DNA of 64,000 nt from Rhipidocladum racemiflorum (GCA_036346355.1 CM070581.1:2728001-2792000); one strand, 5' to 3'; positions 1 to 13,100 are shown, counted from the stretch's first letter. The notes: generated by a model not told the origin, from the sequence alone. Translations and numbers: made by a program.

Positions 1-1726
1 TACGGACCGGGCTGCTGTGAGCAAAGCAGACGAGGTAGATGATATTGCTGCTGGGTGTATGGATCAACGGACGGATGAGATTGTGGACTCGGTTTAGAAA
101 CCTTTGCTCGTGTGTAAAAATGGTGGTTGCACATTGGAGTTTGCACACGTACTCGTGATATTCTTCGCCGTACAGAAGAGATGCCGAAACGAGGACGGGG
201 ATGAGCAGTAACAGCCTGGGTTAGAGACAGGATCGGAACCAAATACACGGGGGTCCATCTACCTCTCCATGGCACCCAGCTATATCTCCGGTCACCTGCA
301 GGTAGGCCATGAGCTGCTGGCAATATTGCTGAAGATGTCTTGCCATAAAGATTTGACGCGTAATTAAGCAAATGTTGCGTAGTGTCATGTGTGTCGGTGT
401 GTGGCTTGTGAGGAAGAGTTAACTAGGTCATCGGTTTCACCGTCTTCTCGGGCTTGGGGGCTCGGCCGATGTCTGCTTCTGGTTGTTCCGGCATCGCCAG
501 ATATGCTCTTGGCGCCCGCCGTGTCGCTTAGCGCGTACCTTCGTGCACCCTGTGATTCTTTGGATGGGTACGTTACATGTAGATTGATAGGCAAATTTAA
601 ATATGTTTTCTGTAGATTTTGTTATATATTAAGTATCTTTGGACATAGAGAGTTAATCTAATAAAAAGAGAGAGAGAGAGTTGCCCCATACTTTTGTGTA
701 TGTTATACTTTTATTTTCATCAACAACAAAGCAATAATAAAAACATGCCCACGGGTGGTGGTGCTCCCGCACGTTCGTACACGGCCGACGGCAGTTGCGA
801 CCTGGTTCTGCACCCCGACGGTGGCGGCTAGTCCTCGGGTTCCGCGCGACCGCCGGTGGCGCCCGCAGAAGTAGCTCCAGCGCCAATCCCAGCAACGGTC
901 GCGCCCATGCGCATTGGCAACGCTGTTTCGCATTCCGCTCCGACGGCCGGAGCGGTGCTTCGCACCTGCGCGCGGTGGCAATGATAAGCGACCGCTCGGA
1001 TTCCGCACCCGCATCTCGAAGCATGCGCTCTTGTCTTCCACACCCGCGTCGGCTTCCACACCCTCGGCAATGGTAGCGTGCGCCGGAGACCCTTCGGTTT
1101 CCGCACGCGGGCGGCTGCACCCACGACGCCACAGTCCTCACGTGCATAGCCGCGCCGCCGAGCTTCATTTTTATTTGGCGCCCGGCGCCGGCCTCGACTC
1201 CACGCTACTGGCGTCGCTTGTTGCCCATCGACCCAGCGTACTGCGGCCCTTAGCGTCACGCCTGCCACGCCCGCCTCTGATCCTCACACCGGAAGTTGCG
1301 TACCCGCCGAGTTTTTCTGAAGTTTTCTCACATGAAGGTTTTTAATGAGGCAACTAGTGTAACATAGAGTGCGAGTGCAATGTACTCTTTTAATCATCCC
1401 TTTTTTCACATTGGATTTTGGTGAGGAGTTTTTAACGAGACATGTGCACTGCGTTGTATTCGCCCAAGGAGGAGTATTATGATACAGATAGAATTCCAGT
1501 TCAAGTTTGAAAGGACTCTATCTATTAGTGGGTGAATCTGAACATATCTCCTATTGGTTTTGCTATATATTGGGCACCTTTTTGTATAGAGAGAATCAAT
1601 CTAATAAAAGAGAGAGAATTGCCCAATACGTTTGTGTGTGCTTCTACTTTTGTTCGTATGTACGTGTAGGCATGCTGTTGATTAGTGCGGATGAATAATT
1701 ACGTTCATCCCTTGTAATATTTAAAG
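1..1726. repeat. Decayed retrotransposon-like region with GC-rich core
   Basis: No gene is recognisable. Two diverged copies of a segment of about 107 bp, containing a polyadenylation-like AATCTAATAAAA followed by GAGAGAG, lie at about 613-720 and 1554-1660. Between them is a GC-rich block (about 770-1300) with open frames on both strands that match nothing I know. The bases at about 1310-1475 resemble the 3' non-coding end of plant Ty1/copia elements: a GGTTTTTAATGAGGCAAC-like motif, then a purine run AAGGAGGAG at about 1468 that could be a polypurine tract. I infer a non-autonomous or decayed copia-like element, but I could not find a primer binding site or target duplication. Confidence 0.35.
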
Positions 1727-2370
1727 CAATCCTCCAACATTTTCGGCCATAACCAGTACGCCTTAGCAACCACTTCATTTTGTGAGCTGACTAATGTGTT
1801 CCACATATCCCCTTATGGACCTCTCCCATTGTCGTTTTTGCCTCTTCAACACCAAGATACCTCAGCAACAAACCCTCAAGAGTCTTATAATAACGTGTAT
1901 TATCAAGCATGACATATTTCATGGCCTGTCTTTTGATCTTTTTGTCCGTCAGCTTTGAGGGTTTCGATAAATAAGCCGATAAGTTTCAACGCCAATTAGC
2001 TATGTCCGTACATAATACCACCTTTTTTATTGGCTCACCCTCAATTGACCAATCAAAAATCTTATGCCCCGAGGCTTGTTGTGCTAATGAATTAGCCCTA
2101 GTATTCTGCTCACGCAGGATATGGTCGGTTGAGAAAGTACTAAATGAACTGATGAGCTCTTGACATTGCTCTTGGTACCTAGCCAAAATTTCATCATAAC
2201 AATTGTACTCTTCCCTCACTTGTTGCACTACGAGCTGAGAATCACCATATGCTTCGATAGAGTAGTTCTAAGATTATTAAGCATATGTAGACCCTTAAGC
2301 AACGCCTCACACTCTGCTTGATTATTTGGGCATCGGTAATCGAGTCAGAATGCGAATTCAAAACTATACC
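1727..2370 (-). pseudogene. Ty3/gypsy pol remnant (RNase H to integrase zinc finger)
   Basis: Read on the minus strand, 1986-2290 encodes the end of a gypsy RNase H domain (DSQLVVQQV, then ILREQNTRANSLAQQASG, a signature of plant Ty3 elements). Upstream, in another frame, is NNQAECEALLKGL, so at least one frameshift separates the two. Further downstream (about 1730-1990) the frame carries the H2C2 zinc-binding N-terminus of integrase (GEVHKGICGTH followed by SAHKMKWLLRR), with in-frame stops. This is an old, broken fragment of a retrotransposon unrelated to the chromovirus at 17 kb. No LTRs could be assigned to it. Confidence 0.75.
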
Positions 2371-4121
2371 CCTTTGAGAACATGCTTACGGGTTTTACGT
2401 CTCCTAGAGGCCACATGAACACACTGTTAATGATATGCCCTTGTGAAATAATATGGTTATTTTGTCCCTTGAATAAATATCATTTTCTTTATATCATCAT
2501 GTGGTTCAATTGTGATTTATATGTTAGCACATGTATTGATTGATGATCATGTTTTATGGATCATGTATATAGGGATATCAAATAAATAATCCGGATGCAT
2601 GTTGGAGAACATGGTGTTGGAGTGATTCACCATGAGACACTGCGAAAATTATTATATTCTTAGTGCTATCAATTGGTCTCATACACAGCGTAATAGTATA
2701 CTTAGGGGTTGCCAAACGCTACTATTTAACTAGGTAGTCATAAAGGTAGCTTTCAGGTTTACTATAAAACATGCAGAGGAATTTAGGTGGTCAAGATATA
2801 ATTTCCCATTCTACATAACTGGAAAGATATCTTTGGGCCCCTCGATGTGGTTAAATTAAGGAAGTGCATGTCCATACCGAATGTGTTTGAGAAGTCAATT
2901 GCAACTGAGTAATCTACTACAGAAGGAGTGAAGGATCGAACTTCATAGAATGTCACATTTCCTGCCTTGATTTTGATCTGGTATTGTGAGACAAAGGGAA
3001 TGGTGCATGAGCAATATATAGGCTCGTTCGATATGATGTTTGTATATATTTAAAAGTTGTTATGCCTGCTATGGGCTACTATCGACTTATAAGCCAAAAG
3101 GAGTTTTGGGCCATGGTCGAATATGTATGAACCTACAGAGTCACACACTTAACGGGTTGGAACACATCGGTTCGAATTGGATCCGTCACTAATAGGCTAA
3201 GTGGGCTTTTCACCTTGGTTAGGCCCCTAACATAGGGTTCCACCGATGGGCTATATAAAGGGAGTGCATAAAGGCTAAGTGTATGCAACTGTTGTACCAC
3301 TGCACCCACCAAAACCCTAGCGGTCATAGCTCAGGCCTTGCCATGCGCACTGGTGCTAGCACATTGACGCACGACGTTCCTTCCTCGAATGTGTGGACTT
3401 TGGTAGAGGCATTGTTGCTACTATGGTGATGATCGTTCGTGATGTTCAACCACCGCTCGAGGACGATCGATCACTGATCAAAGACACGTGCTACGTTGAA
3501 TTGGGCTACTTAAAATCTCCTTCCGCTGCAATACGCGTCTAGTGGTAACGATATATGATCTCTTACTTAAGCATGAAAGTGGATGCGAACTATTCGCTAA
3601 CCCGCATAATTTAATCCGTATATAATATTACGTGGACACCACAAACCCATTTAATAAACTAAGCGATGCTTGCGGCTGCCCACCTCACGACCGCTGTAAC
3701 CTACATGAAGCCCATGCCACTGCCAACAGAATGCATTGCCCAAGCCCTCCGATGACCGCAGTGGCGCGGCCAGTACGACCCCACACCAGCCGATGCCTCA
3801 AGAAGTACAACAGCGTGGCCCTCTACCACAATGCCATACTCTACCCCGACCAGCTCTCCAGTGCCACCGCCCTCGACCAGCTCCAACTCACCCTCGACCA
3901 TAGAACACATTGCCCTCTACCAGCTCCAGTGCCGCTGCCCTAAGTCCCGTATCATCTACGCCGACTACTACACCCCCTACATCCAGTTCACCCGCACCCT
4001 CACCTCTATGGTTAGTCCCCTCCTCCTCCTCCATCCTTCGCTTTATCACCTTCTTCAGTTCTTCATTTGGCCCGTGGTGGCCAGGACACCATCACTATGG
4101 CGTGGTGAATTGCTGATCATA

Positions 4122-4152
<31 letters not shown>

Positions 4153-4757
4153 TTGTTTGTTTGTTTTAGCTGTGAGTCTATCTGTTCCATGACTTCCATC
4201 TTTGTAGCATTTGCTTTGTTTTATCCTTTCAATTCGGTAAGATATTCCTTTTTGTAAGTTTACTAGGCACCATTAGCCTCCTTGTAAAGTGTTATTGCTA
4301 AGTTTGTGAGGATTAGCGAATGGGCCAAGAGTAGGAACTATCACCCTAATAGCCCATTTGATCATTTTGTAACTTGTGAAAGTTGTAATGTAGATTTTTG
4401 GATATTGCTAACATCATGTGGTTGGCATGGTATATACAATTACATATTTGTGGTCTCTTGTACTCGCTATTGTTGTTCATGCACTTGATGGCTTCTTGAA
4501 GACCTGAACAGGGCAACAATTAATTAGTATGACCAATACTCAGTAGGATCAAGTAGGTGAATTAGCAAGATAAAGCATGTGAATTAGCAAGTGTAGGATG
4601 ACCAGCTAGCTAGCTTATAAATTTGGCTTTGGCACTTGGCCTCTAGTAATTCACTTTGGCGCTTTGTCTCTAATCCTCTAGTAATTCAGAGGCCATTCTA
4701 CTTTGTACCGTAAACTCGATGGAAGTTGTGGGCTTCGTATATGCCGTCTTGCCAGCA
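2371..4757. other. Non-coding region, possible old LTR at 2.5-3.6 kb
   Basis: No gene is recognised. At 3250-3260 there is a TATATAAAGG box followed about 60 bases later by AAAACCCTAGCGG. At 3520-3560 a stretch (TTCCGCTGCAATACGCGTCT) resembles the 3' part of plant copia LTRs. Together these suggest a degenerate LTR, but ends and target duplications were not found. Short open frames at 3632-4170 (both strands, rich in P and S or T) have no recognisable domain. A (CT)n tract followed by (GT)n lies at about 4121-4155. Confidence 0.3.
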
Positions 4758-4766
4758 TAAAAACTT

Positions 4767-4909
4767 GAGAGATGTTTCTATGCTCTTTCTTTTTAAAGTT
4801 ACACAAATATTAAAGCATGAATGAAGGGTAGATGAGAATAACTTACCCCTTCGTTTGCTTCAAGATTTATGCAACTTGTATTATGAAGGAAAGCATAGAA
4901 ACATCTCTC
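4767..4909. mobile_element. 143-bp MITE, Mutator type by its 9-bp target duplication
   Basis: The element begins GAGAGATGTTTCTATGCT and ends with the exact reverse complement, giving perfect 18-bp terminal inverted repeats. It is flanked on both sides by the same 9 bases, TAAAAACTT (4758-4766 and 4910-4918). A 9-bp target duplication is the hallmark of Mutator-like elements. At 143 bp it has no coding capacity, so it must have been moved in trans by a transposase encoded elsewhere. It lies about 2.3 kb upstream of the Fd-GOGAT start codon. Confidence 0.8.
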
Positions 4910-4918
4910 TAAAAACTT

Positions 4919-6254
4919 TGTAAACTACCGTGTTGACAAGCGTAAATGTTTGCGGCCAAGTGGGCAAATTGCGGTCAGCCCGTGATGCATCCCACTTTCA
5001 TCCGTACTCTTACTTGCTTGGTATCATAGTTTACACGATAATTTTTTTTTAATTTAAATTAGTATTGCCTACTTATATTCCTTCGTATATGTACATTTAA
5101 TTTGCATGCGTGAGGTCTCCATGCATTCTGCCTTGTCGCCTATCCTCTCCTCACTAGATTTTTTTTGTCTTCTATATCCAATTATTATTTGTGCAAGCTA
5201 CTACCATGAAAATAGGAAATCAAACGGTATGTTTCTACAAATAAAAAACAAAAAGAATTAGAGGCCTCGCAAAAAAAAAAAAAAAAAAGATAGAGGAGAA
5301 GAAAGAGTAAAGTCGAACACGGCTTTCTTTGGTTGGAGCCGGCCGTCTGCAATCGACCCTTTCGTTTTTTTTTTCCATCAAGGAGAGAGAGAAAGAGAGA
5401 GACTTATGCTTAGTTACTTACACATATAAACTATTCGTGTGGGACTGATTAGGACAGGGGAATCATAACAAAAATTTAGATGTGCTGCGCTATTTCCATG
5501 CCTTTTTTATTTGGAATTTTACACAAATTGTGTTAGAGCTCCAAATTCAATAATTTTTTTTTGACTGATATAACCTGGATCCATCGTGATCCATAGTGTA
5601 GATTTTTCTTCTCTTTTATCGATTTTTGTTGTAATTTATACCCCTGAAAGTGAAATGATGGCTTCTTTTTCTATTATTTTAATAATATAATATAATATAA
5701 TACTTAGATCGGTTCTTAACCTGAACCATTTACATTAGATTGGTTCTTAATCTGACTCATTTACACCAAAGCATATCACTGTTCCATTCATATTGAACTT
5801 AATAGCATCAATGATTCCATTTACCAACTTGTTAGTCGTTCTTGTCTTTTACTCGCCGTATATATATTATATGGGATCGTCGAGCAATACCTAAGATGTT
5901 TGCCCATAATACCTTGCAAAAGTGCATGCATTTGCTTATAAGATTCCTGATAACGCATGACAAAAACAAATTTATATATGGATTTTCCCTTCTCCTAAGC
6001 CATGATTAGGATAACCAAACAAAAAAAAACACACAGTACATCGTAGCCTCACTTCATAGTTCCATACGTTAATTGAGAGCCCTAATGGGCAGCAGTACGC
6101 GAAGAACAACCATGGTGGTGGAGCCCCCATAATGCAGAGACCACCAAAAACCCCAGTCAAAAATCCCAACTCCCACGTATGCGCCGCGATCCAGGCCGCA
6201 CCAAATGACAAGACAATCAGTCCCAAGCCACGTAAACCCAATCGCGACCACCAC
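4919..6254. other. Non-coding AT-rich upstream region
   Basis: No gene is supported. The region contains poly-A runs (about 5269-5288), poly-T tracts, a GAGAGA run at about 5384-5401, and a near-duplicate pair of short phrases reading GATCGGTTCTTAA / GATTGGTTCTTAA at about 5707 and 5739. The hydrophobic minus-strand open frame at about 6069-6424 overlaps the hAT-like element and has no recognisable domain, so I do not call it a gene. Confidence 0.4.
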
Positions 6255-6753
6255 CAGGGTGGGCATTCGGTTTTTTCATCTAATCGATTTAATATTTTTA
6301 TTTTAAAATATTTTGGGTTTTGAAAACTGGCAACCGAATTTCTCAGATTAAATTGAAAAATCGAACCGAAATATTTCGGCTTGGTTAGTTCGGTTTTTCG
6401 GTTAACCGAAATATGAATAAACACTAGGTAGGTTAGATTTTGCCCTTCTCACTTCGCAACATAGAGTAGAGATAAACCCACAATATTCATAGATCATTAC
6501 AATATAAATATAGTAGTACATATGAACATACCATACGATGTATAAAGATTTTAGGACATAATAATTGTTTGGTAGATTTAGAAAGAACATTATAAAAATA
6601 AAATTGTACATAGGCTATTTAACTATTCGGTTATTTCGGTTTTTGAAAACAAAAAACTGAACCAAACATAGAAAACCAAATACTAAACTAAAAACCGAAT
6701 CAAAAACCGTAAACCAAAAAAACCAAAATAATCTAAAAAAATACCCGCCCCTA
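6255..6753. mobile_element. hAT-like MITE in the Fd-GOGAT promoter region
   Basis: About 499 bp with imperfect terminal inverted repeats: left CAGGGTGGGCATTCGG, right (reverse complement) TAGGGGCGGGTATT. The interior is filled with inverted copies of TTCGGTTTTTCGGTTAACCGAA-like words, a composition common in plant hAT derivatives. The flanks are ACCACCAC (6247-6254) and ACCAGCAC (6754-6761), an 8-bp duplication with one mismatch, as expected for hAT. It ends about 420 bp before the Fd-GOGAT start codon, so it may lie within or next to promoter sequence. It has no coding capacity. Confidence 0.6.
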
Positions 6754-6934
6754 ACCAGCACAATACCACGTCGCCTCGCTCGCACCGCACTTCCATTGGT
6801 CGGGCCTCTTTTTACCAATTTTAATGGAGGCATATCCTCGCCTGCTACTGACTCTGCGTGGCCGTGAGCCTGAGAGGCAGCGAACGCGAGAGGCGGGGAA
6901 GCGATCGGCTCGTCGTCGCGTTGCTCCTCCTCGT

Positions 6935-6943
6935 CTATAACTA
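6935..6943 (+). promoter_or_regulatory. Possible TATA-like box for Fd-GOGAT
   Basis: CTATAACTA lies about 230 bp upstream of the start codon at 7171, in an otherwise GC-rich leader with pyrimidine-rich patches. It is the only TATA-like word in the proximal GC-rich region. The transcription start cannot be determined from sequence alone. Confidence 0.3.
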
Positions 6944-7170
6944 GCTCTCCGTACCCATCCATCTCTCCGCCCTATCCTCTTGTCTCCCCTCCTCTCCACA
7001 CGATCCCGCCTTGTCGGCTTCCGCGCCGAGGACTCGCCCGCATTCCCCCAACCACGCGAGCGGCGCCTCCTCCTCCCCTGCTATATCACGCTGGTGCGCC
7101 CCCACGCAGCCGCGTGTGCTGTTTGTTAGCGAGTGGTAGGGCTCGCGCCGGACCGGATCACGCGAGCGCC

Positions 7171-10100
7171 ATGGCCACGCTCCCACGCGCGGCGGCGGCG
7201 CCGCCGCCCACGGCGCTACTCCCGCTCCCCCGCGCCGCGCCGCTGCTCGCCGGGCGAGCCGCCGCGCGCCGGCTCCGCGCGAGAGGGGCGAGGGCGCCGG
7301 CGCTCGCGGCCGGGCGGCGGAGCTGGGCCGTCTCCGCCCGCGCCGTGCTCGACGTCCCCCGGCGGCAGGCCGCGCAGAGGCCCACGGAGAAGGTATGGGC
7401 GCTCCGCCGGTCAAGTGCTTGTGTCGCGATTGGGTTTGAGGGTTGGTGCTTTGTGGGTTTTGGATGGTACGAGATGGTGATTAGATTGGTCTACGGAGTC
7501 ATGAGCAATCGCGTGTTTTGATGGTTTGGTAGCTTTGAGATGTTTTGGATTGGTTTTGTGCTCCATATGCTTCCAATGGTTGTACGATTGCCGATTGCGT
7601 CGGGAAATTAGGGAAAGGAGTCCAGTTATTTTGGCATCTCCTGATTACTGTATCTGATAAGGTTCTGTGTTGACACAAAAGTTCCTCAGCCTGATAGTGA
7701 TGCACTGTCGATTGTCGCTTTCCTTCTGTTCTGTTCCTTTCATGGAGTTTTTAAAGTATATATAGTGTACCAAGTGAACAAAGCGTAGCAAATGCAGGTG
7801 TAATAAACAAAATGCATGGTAAGGAAAGGATAGGTGCCAGCTGTGTTGGTAGGTACTAATCACGATCAAGCTCCAGGAGTAAAGCATTGTGTAATGCTTA
7901 GGTGGAAAGTTTGTAATGTGCTAATTTTCCATGGCCCTTCCGCAATATGTTTGAATGGGTACCTGTGAGTTGTTGTGACAATTATGACACTGTAAATCAT
8001 GCGCTGTGCTTTATGCTTGTTGACCTCAGGAATTCCTCTTTTTAATCAGGTTGCGGATTTGAATGATATCATATCGGAACGTGGGGCTTGTGGTGTTGGG
8101 TTTGTCGCAAACTTGAAAAATGAGCCGTCGTTCAACATTGTACGGGATGCTCTTACGGCTCTTGGGTGCATGGAGCACCGTGGTGGTTGTGGAGCAGACA
8201 ATGACTCTGGCGATGGGGCAGGGTTGATGAGCGGCATCCCATGGGACCTGTTTAATGACTGGGCTAACAAACAAGGGCTTGCTCCCTTTGACAGGACAAA
8301 TACTGGTGTAGGCATGGTCTTCCTTCCTCAAGACGAGAAGTCCATAGAAGAAGCCAAAGCTGGTAATGTTTCTGATGCTTTACCACGATATGCTGCCCAC
8401 CTTGGGGAGTATTTCTTGTCTGTAAAGTGCAATACTTCCTGTGTTTATATGTTTCAGAGATTTCTACTTGGCATGCTTAGTCTTGTTGCATCCCCGCTCT
8501 GATTGCTTTTTTGGAATTTTCATGCTGCCATATTTCGCATGCCCTTGTCATCTTGGTCTTCGAAATCTTCATGTGGAATGTTATTTTGCTGGCCCACTAT
8601 TTCCATTGGTATATTAACTTTTAGAAAGCAAAAGTATATCTATTTTGTATCAACGGTTATAGCCTTCAAAAACCTTAGTTTCTAGCGTGCTGCTGTCTGC
8701 GTAACTTCATAAGAGCATATTTATTTTATAGCCCTCACGTCGACATCTGCAGCAGAAGTAAAAATGGACATGGTTTCGTTAGGTACTAGTTTATGTTTAT
8801 TTTTGAAAAATATGTCCTTACGCTTTGTAGGCACCAGTTACCATATTTGCTATTAATTCTGCTTGTGCATGGTCTGAATTCTGAAAGTGGCACCATATCG
8901 TTTTGCAGTTGTTGTGAAGGTTTTTACAGATGAAGGCCTTGAGGTTCTTGGCTGGAGACCTGTTCCTTTTAATGTATCAGTAGTAGGTCGCTATGCAAAA
9001 GAAACCATGCCTAATATACAACAGATATTTGTGAAAGTTGCTAAAGAAGATAATGCTGATGACATAGAGAGAGAATTATACATCTGCCGAAAGCTGATAG
9101 AGCGGGCTGCAAAATCTGCTAGTTGGGCAGACGAACTTTATTTCTGCTCTTTGTCAAGCAGAACTATAGTCTACAAGGGAATGCTTCGATCTGAGGTTCT
9201 TGGGCAATTTTATTTGGACCTTCAGAATGAACTGTACAGATCTCCTTTTGCCATATATCATCGAAGATACAGTACCAATACAAGCCCTAGATGGCCTCTT
9301 GCACAACCGATGAGGTTGCTTGGACACAATGGAGAGATTAATACAATACAGGTTTACATTAACTTCCTCGAACAATACTTCTGTTATTTTTGTTGCGCCT
9401 TGTATCTTACTTTGTTTCTGGTTTCTTCCTATGATGTTCACCAAATGTTTGATATTGAAGATTAAACCTACCTCAGGCATTACTCACAGTGGTCCTCTTC
9501 CTTGCAGGGGAACTTGAACTGGATGCGATCAAGGGAAGCCACAATACAATCTCCTGTATGGCGAGGTCGTGAGCATGAAATACGCCCGTTTGGTGACCCT
9601 AAAGCATCTGATTCAGCAAACCTTGACAACACTGCTGAAGTAAGAGACTCTGCACCTTTCACTAATACTGTAACACGACGCCTGTGTTACTTGTGCTTCT
9701 TGTCCACACCATTCAGTCATTCACAAAATTTTGCTTTCTCATCAATAATACTGGTAGAGACAACTTTTTTGGTTAGTGCTTAAATGTTCCAAGCTCCTTT
9801 GTGAGCTTGCTTCACAACACATATGTCGGACCCCGGAAAAACACTTCCAAAATCCTCTGTATATTCTGTACTAGTTTAGGAAAAACTAGTACACATAGCA
9901 AAATGATAACACAGTATATCCAACACAAAGTTTTATTTATTTAATTATCAGAGTTTACAGTATAAATGACGTACAAGCCAACATAAAATAACACAGCGGA
10001 AGTAAAATAAAACCGTAATAGCACCCAACAAATTTGCTACAGGCAATCGACTGGGGTAGCAGCCTAGTTATCGAGATCCTCACTGGCGTAGAACTCCTTC

Positions 10101-13100
10101 TCTGAATCAACAGAGTAAGCAAGGGTGAGTACAAACGCACTCAGCAAACCACACCGGAAAATGCAATATAATGTACAGGTAACCAAGGAATGTTATATGG
10201 TTCATTTTAGCATAAAACAACAATTTTCTAAATATTTTAAATAATTTCAAATTGCAAAATTTTAAAAAAATTTAAATTTAAACATTTTCAATTCAAGAAT
10301 CACTCTTGGAACTCTCCAGGTTTTACCCTCGATGGACTCTCTCCATCCCAAATCCATTTTACAAAGTCAAATTTTAAACTTAAGAAATTCTAGTCTGTGA
10401 ATGGTTTGCTCGGCATGTCCATGACCATGGGCGCGGCTAATCAATTAATTTTACATTTTACAGAGGTTGTACAGCTTTACCCACAAGACATGATATTCTT
10501 ATTGTGTCAGCACGCTTCATTTGGTGTGCGACAAAGAAAATCATGACAAGGCCCCTATAAAAGCCCATCCATGTAGTCATGCCCGTTAAGGTTTTATCGC
10601 TGAAAGAATCCCTCTAGTCAGAAGCCCCCTCTTACGTCAGAGTGGCAGTCTAACGTTTTCACCACACCACTAACACCAATTGGCATGACTGCCCATTGTA
10701 TGTTTTAATACGGCTAGCTAGGTCTGTCCCATTCCAGACTTGTGGTAGTACGGTTAAGCTTTACATTCAGCGAAACTCAGACTGGTCCTTAATTGACTAG
10801 GCGTGACTTTCCACAGACCCAAAGTCATAACCACACCACCATCCAACCATTTCTCGCCCGGTCTAAATCACATTTTCATTTTTAACCATTCCAACAATAC
10901 TAATATTATGACTTCTCTTTTAACAGAACATTATTTTGGCACAAATTCCCCAAAATCTCCTAAGTTCAGTTCTAAGCATGACTAAGCAATGTCTAATTAT
11001 TATCATATAATAGTTCATATTTTTCTTAAGGTTACAAGGGCATCAGAACTCAATTTCAAAGGTGGCGTACCAATATTGGGTATAACTAACATTTAAAACT
11101 GGGTCAGGAAATAACATTTGCAATAATTTAAAATTCAACATGCAAGTTTAGAAACTGGGAGCAACATGAAGGTGGTGTGGTGTAACTTGCCTGGTTCAAC
11201 GAGTTGCTGCTCGAAATCGTCGCACGAATACTCCTCAGACTCTCCGAAATCTACACGCGAAAAGCAACCAAATTCAAATAAAATCCACATAAAATACTAA
11301 ACTAGCACCAAACTGAAATTTAAGATTTTAGATGAATTTAGGAGGGAAAACGAAGCCAAATGGAGTTCGAACAGGCGAAAACGGGCTCTTGGAAGTTTAA
11401 AAATAAATAAAAAGGAATTTTCTGAATTATTTTTCTAAAGGAAAAATCCAAATTATTGTGCAAGCTGATATCAGTGGCATATTTTCGGATTTATTTTTCA
11501 AAAGAAAACCGAATTATGACGTCAGCCCTTGCGTTATAATTAATTTTTTTCAAGAATTATTTTCAAACGGGAAAATCCCATTAGACCGACAAGTGGGCCC
11601 GCCGGCGTGGACCATGTCCACGTGGCCCGTGCACCTGGTGCACACGCGCGGTGCGCGCAGGGCATGGCCAGGGCGGGGCGGCATGGGGCCAGTCGGCGCC
11701 GGAGCGGGCGGTGGAGAGGACAGCGGCGCGGCAGGGCGAGCTCAACGACGGGGTCAGCGGAGCTGCAAGGGAGCCGGAGGCGGCGGTGCAGCCGGTCGCG
11801 GAGAAGAAGGCAGCGGGGGAGGGCGAGGGGAGAGTGAGAGAGAAAGCGGGGGAGAGAGGGATGCGCGTGGGGGGGTTTATATAGGGGGGGCGGCGGCCAA
11901 CGGTTGCGGAAATGGCGGCGGCGGCAGGCGTGGGGAGGGCAGGGTAAGGCGCAGGGTAGGCGGCGGCGGCGCTGGCCGGCGCAGGAGGAGAGAGAGTGAG
12001 TGGGAGGAAGGAGGAGAGGGGGCTAGGCCGGATCAGGCCGGGTGGCAGGGAAATGAGCCGGGCTGGGCTTGTCCTAGGAGGAAAAAAAGATTTTTTTTTT
12101 TTAATTTTACGGGCGTGACAACATAGTTCACACATCTGTCTAGGGGTTACGGATATTAGCAAATTTGGCATTTAGCGAACATTGAACAAATAAAATACAG
12201 AAATCTGTTGCAAAAAATGGCTTATATTGTAAACTTGACTATTGTACTTCATTTTGACTTACAGAGATGCAATGGACCGAAATGTAATTTGTAGTCTCCA
12301 AGTTTTAAACAATTGAAAGATGCATGTAAACATCCTATGTTATGTTGAGGCAAAGCTATTGAAATTTGGATAATGAAGCAGTACTTTACTAACGTTATAA
12401 AATGCAAGTTGTTGTTAAGCGACATATTTCTAACTGATCTATTTTCAGTGCGCATCACTATTTATCTATGTTATTCTGAATGTGTATCAAGCACCCCACC
12501 TTTTCCAGTACACTTTACCTTAATACTGCTGCTGCTGCTGTTAAGTCATTACATCTTTTCTTGCACCAGTTACTGCTAAGAAGTGGTAGAAGTCCTGCTG
12601 AAGCTCTTTTGATTCTCGTCCCTGAAGCATATAAGAACCATCCGACATTATCGATAAAATATCCTGAGGTATGGGGTGTGTTAGTAAATCTATGGTCGTG
12701 GCATGCATGGAGTTCCTTTTGTATGCCAACAATCCCATCCAATTGAAGCTTGCCTTGATTTGTGTATCAGGTAATTGACTTTTATGACTACTACAAAGGT
12801 CAAATGGAGGCTTGGGACGGACCTGCTTTACTCTTATTTAGGTAAGATCGTGTGCTAATCTGCGACTGCCCTTTTTTATTTTCTTTTGCTATTTCAGTTT
12901 CTGACGTGAAGGCACAGTTTTCTTGCGTGTATTAGCAGATTTTACTTCTCACTTACAAACCTAAATGCAGGAAATAATAGATACAACAAATAGGCAAGGT
13001 TTGCGAGTCGCAAAGTCAAGTCGAGTTGAGTCGCTAGGGTACCAACTTGTAGACTAGTCGTGACTAGGTCAAATTTGTCGATACAAGTCGATGACTATTC

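Noticed and set aside
3632..4169. Possible exon ending in a GT donor at about 4010 (ATG then GTTAGT)
   Set aside because: The translations in all frames are low-complexity and match no family; no second exon could be joined.
5972..6424. Hydrophobic minus-strand open frame of 150 aa that could suggest a membrane protein
   Set aside because: It runs into the hAT-like element, overlaps another frame, and has no recognisable family or splice structure.
11458..12171. Long open frames of about 200-220 aa on both strands
   Set aside because: They lie inside the GC- and purine-rich part of the solo LTR and are low-complexity Gly/Arg or Pro/Ala/Leu translations without domains.
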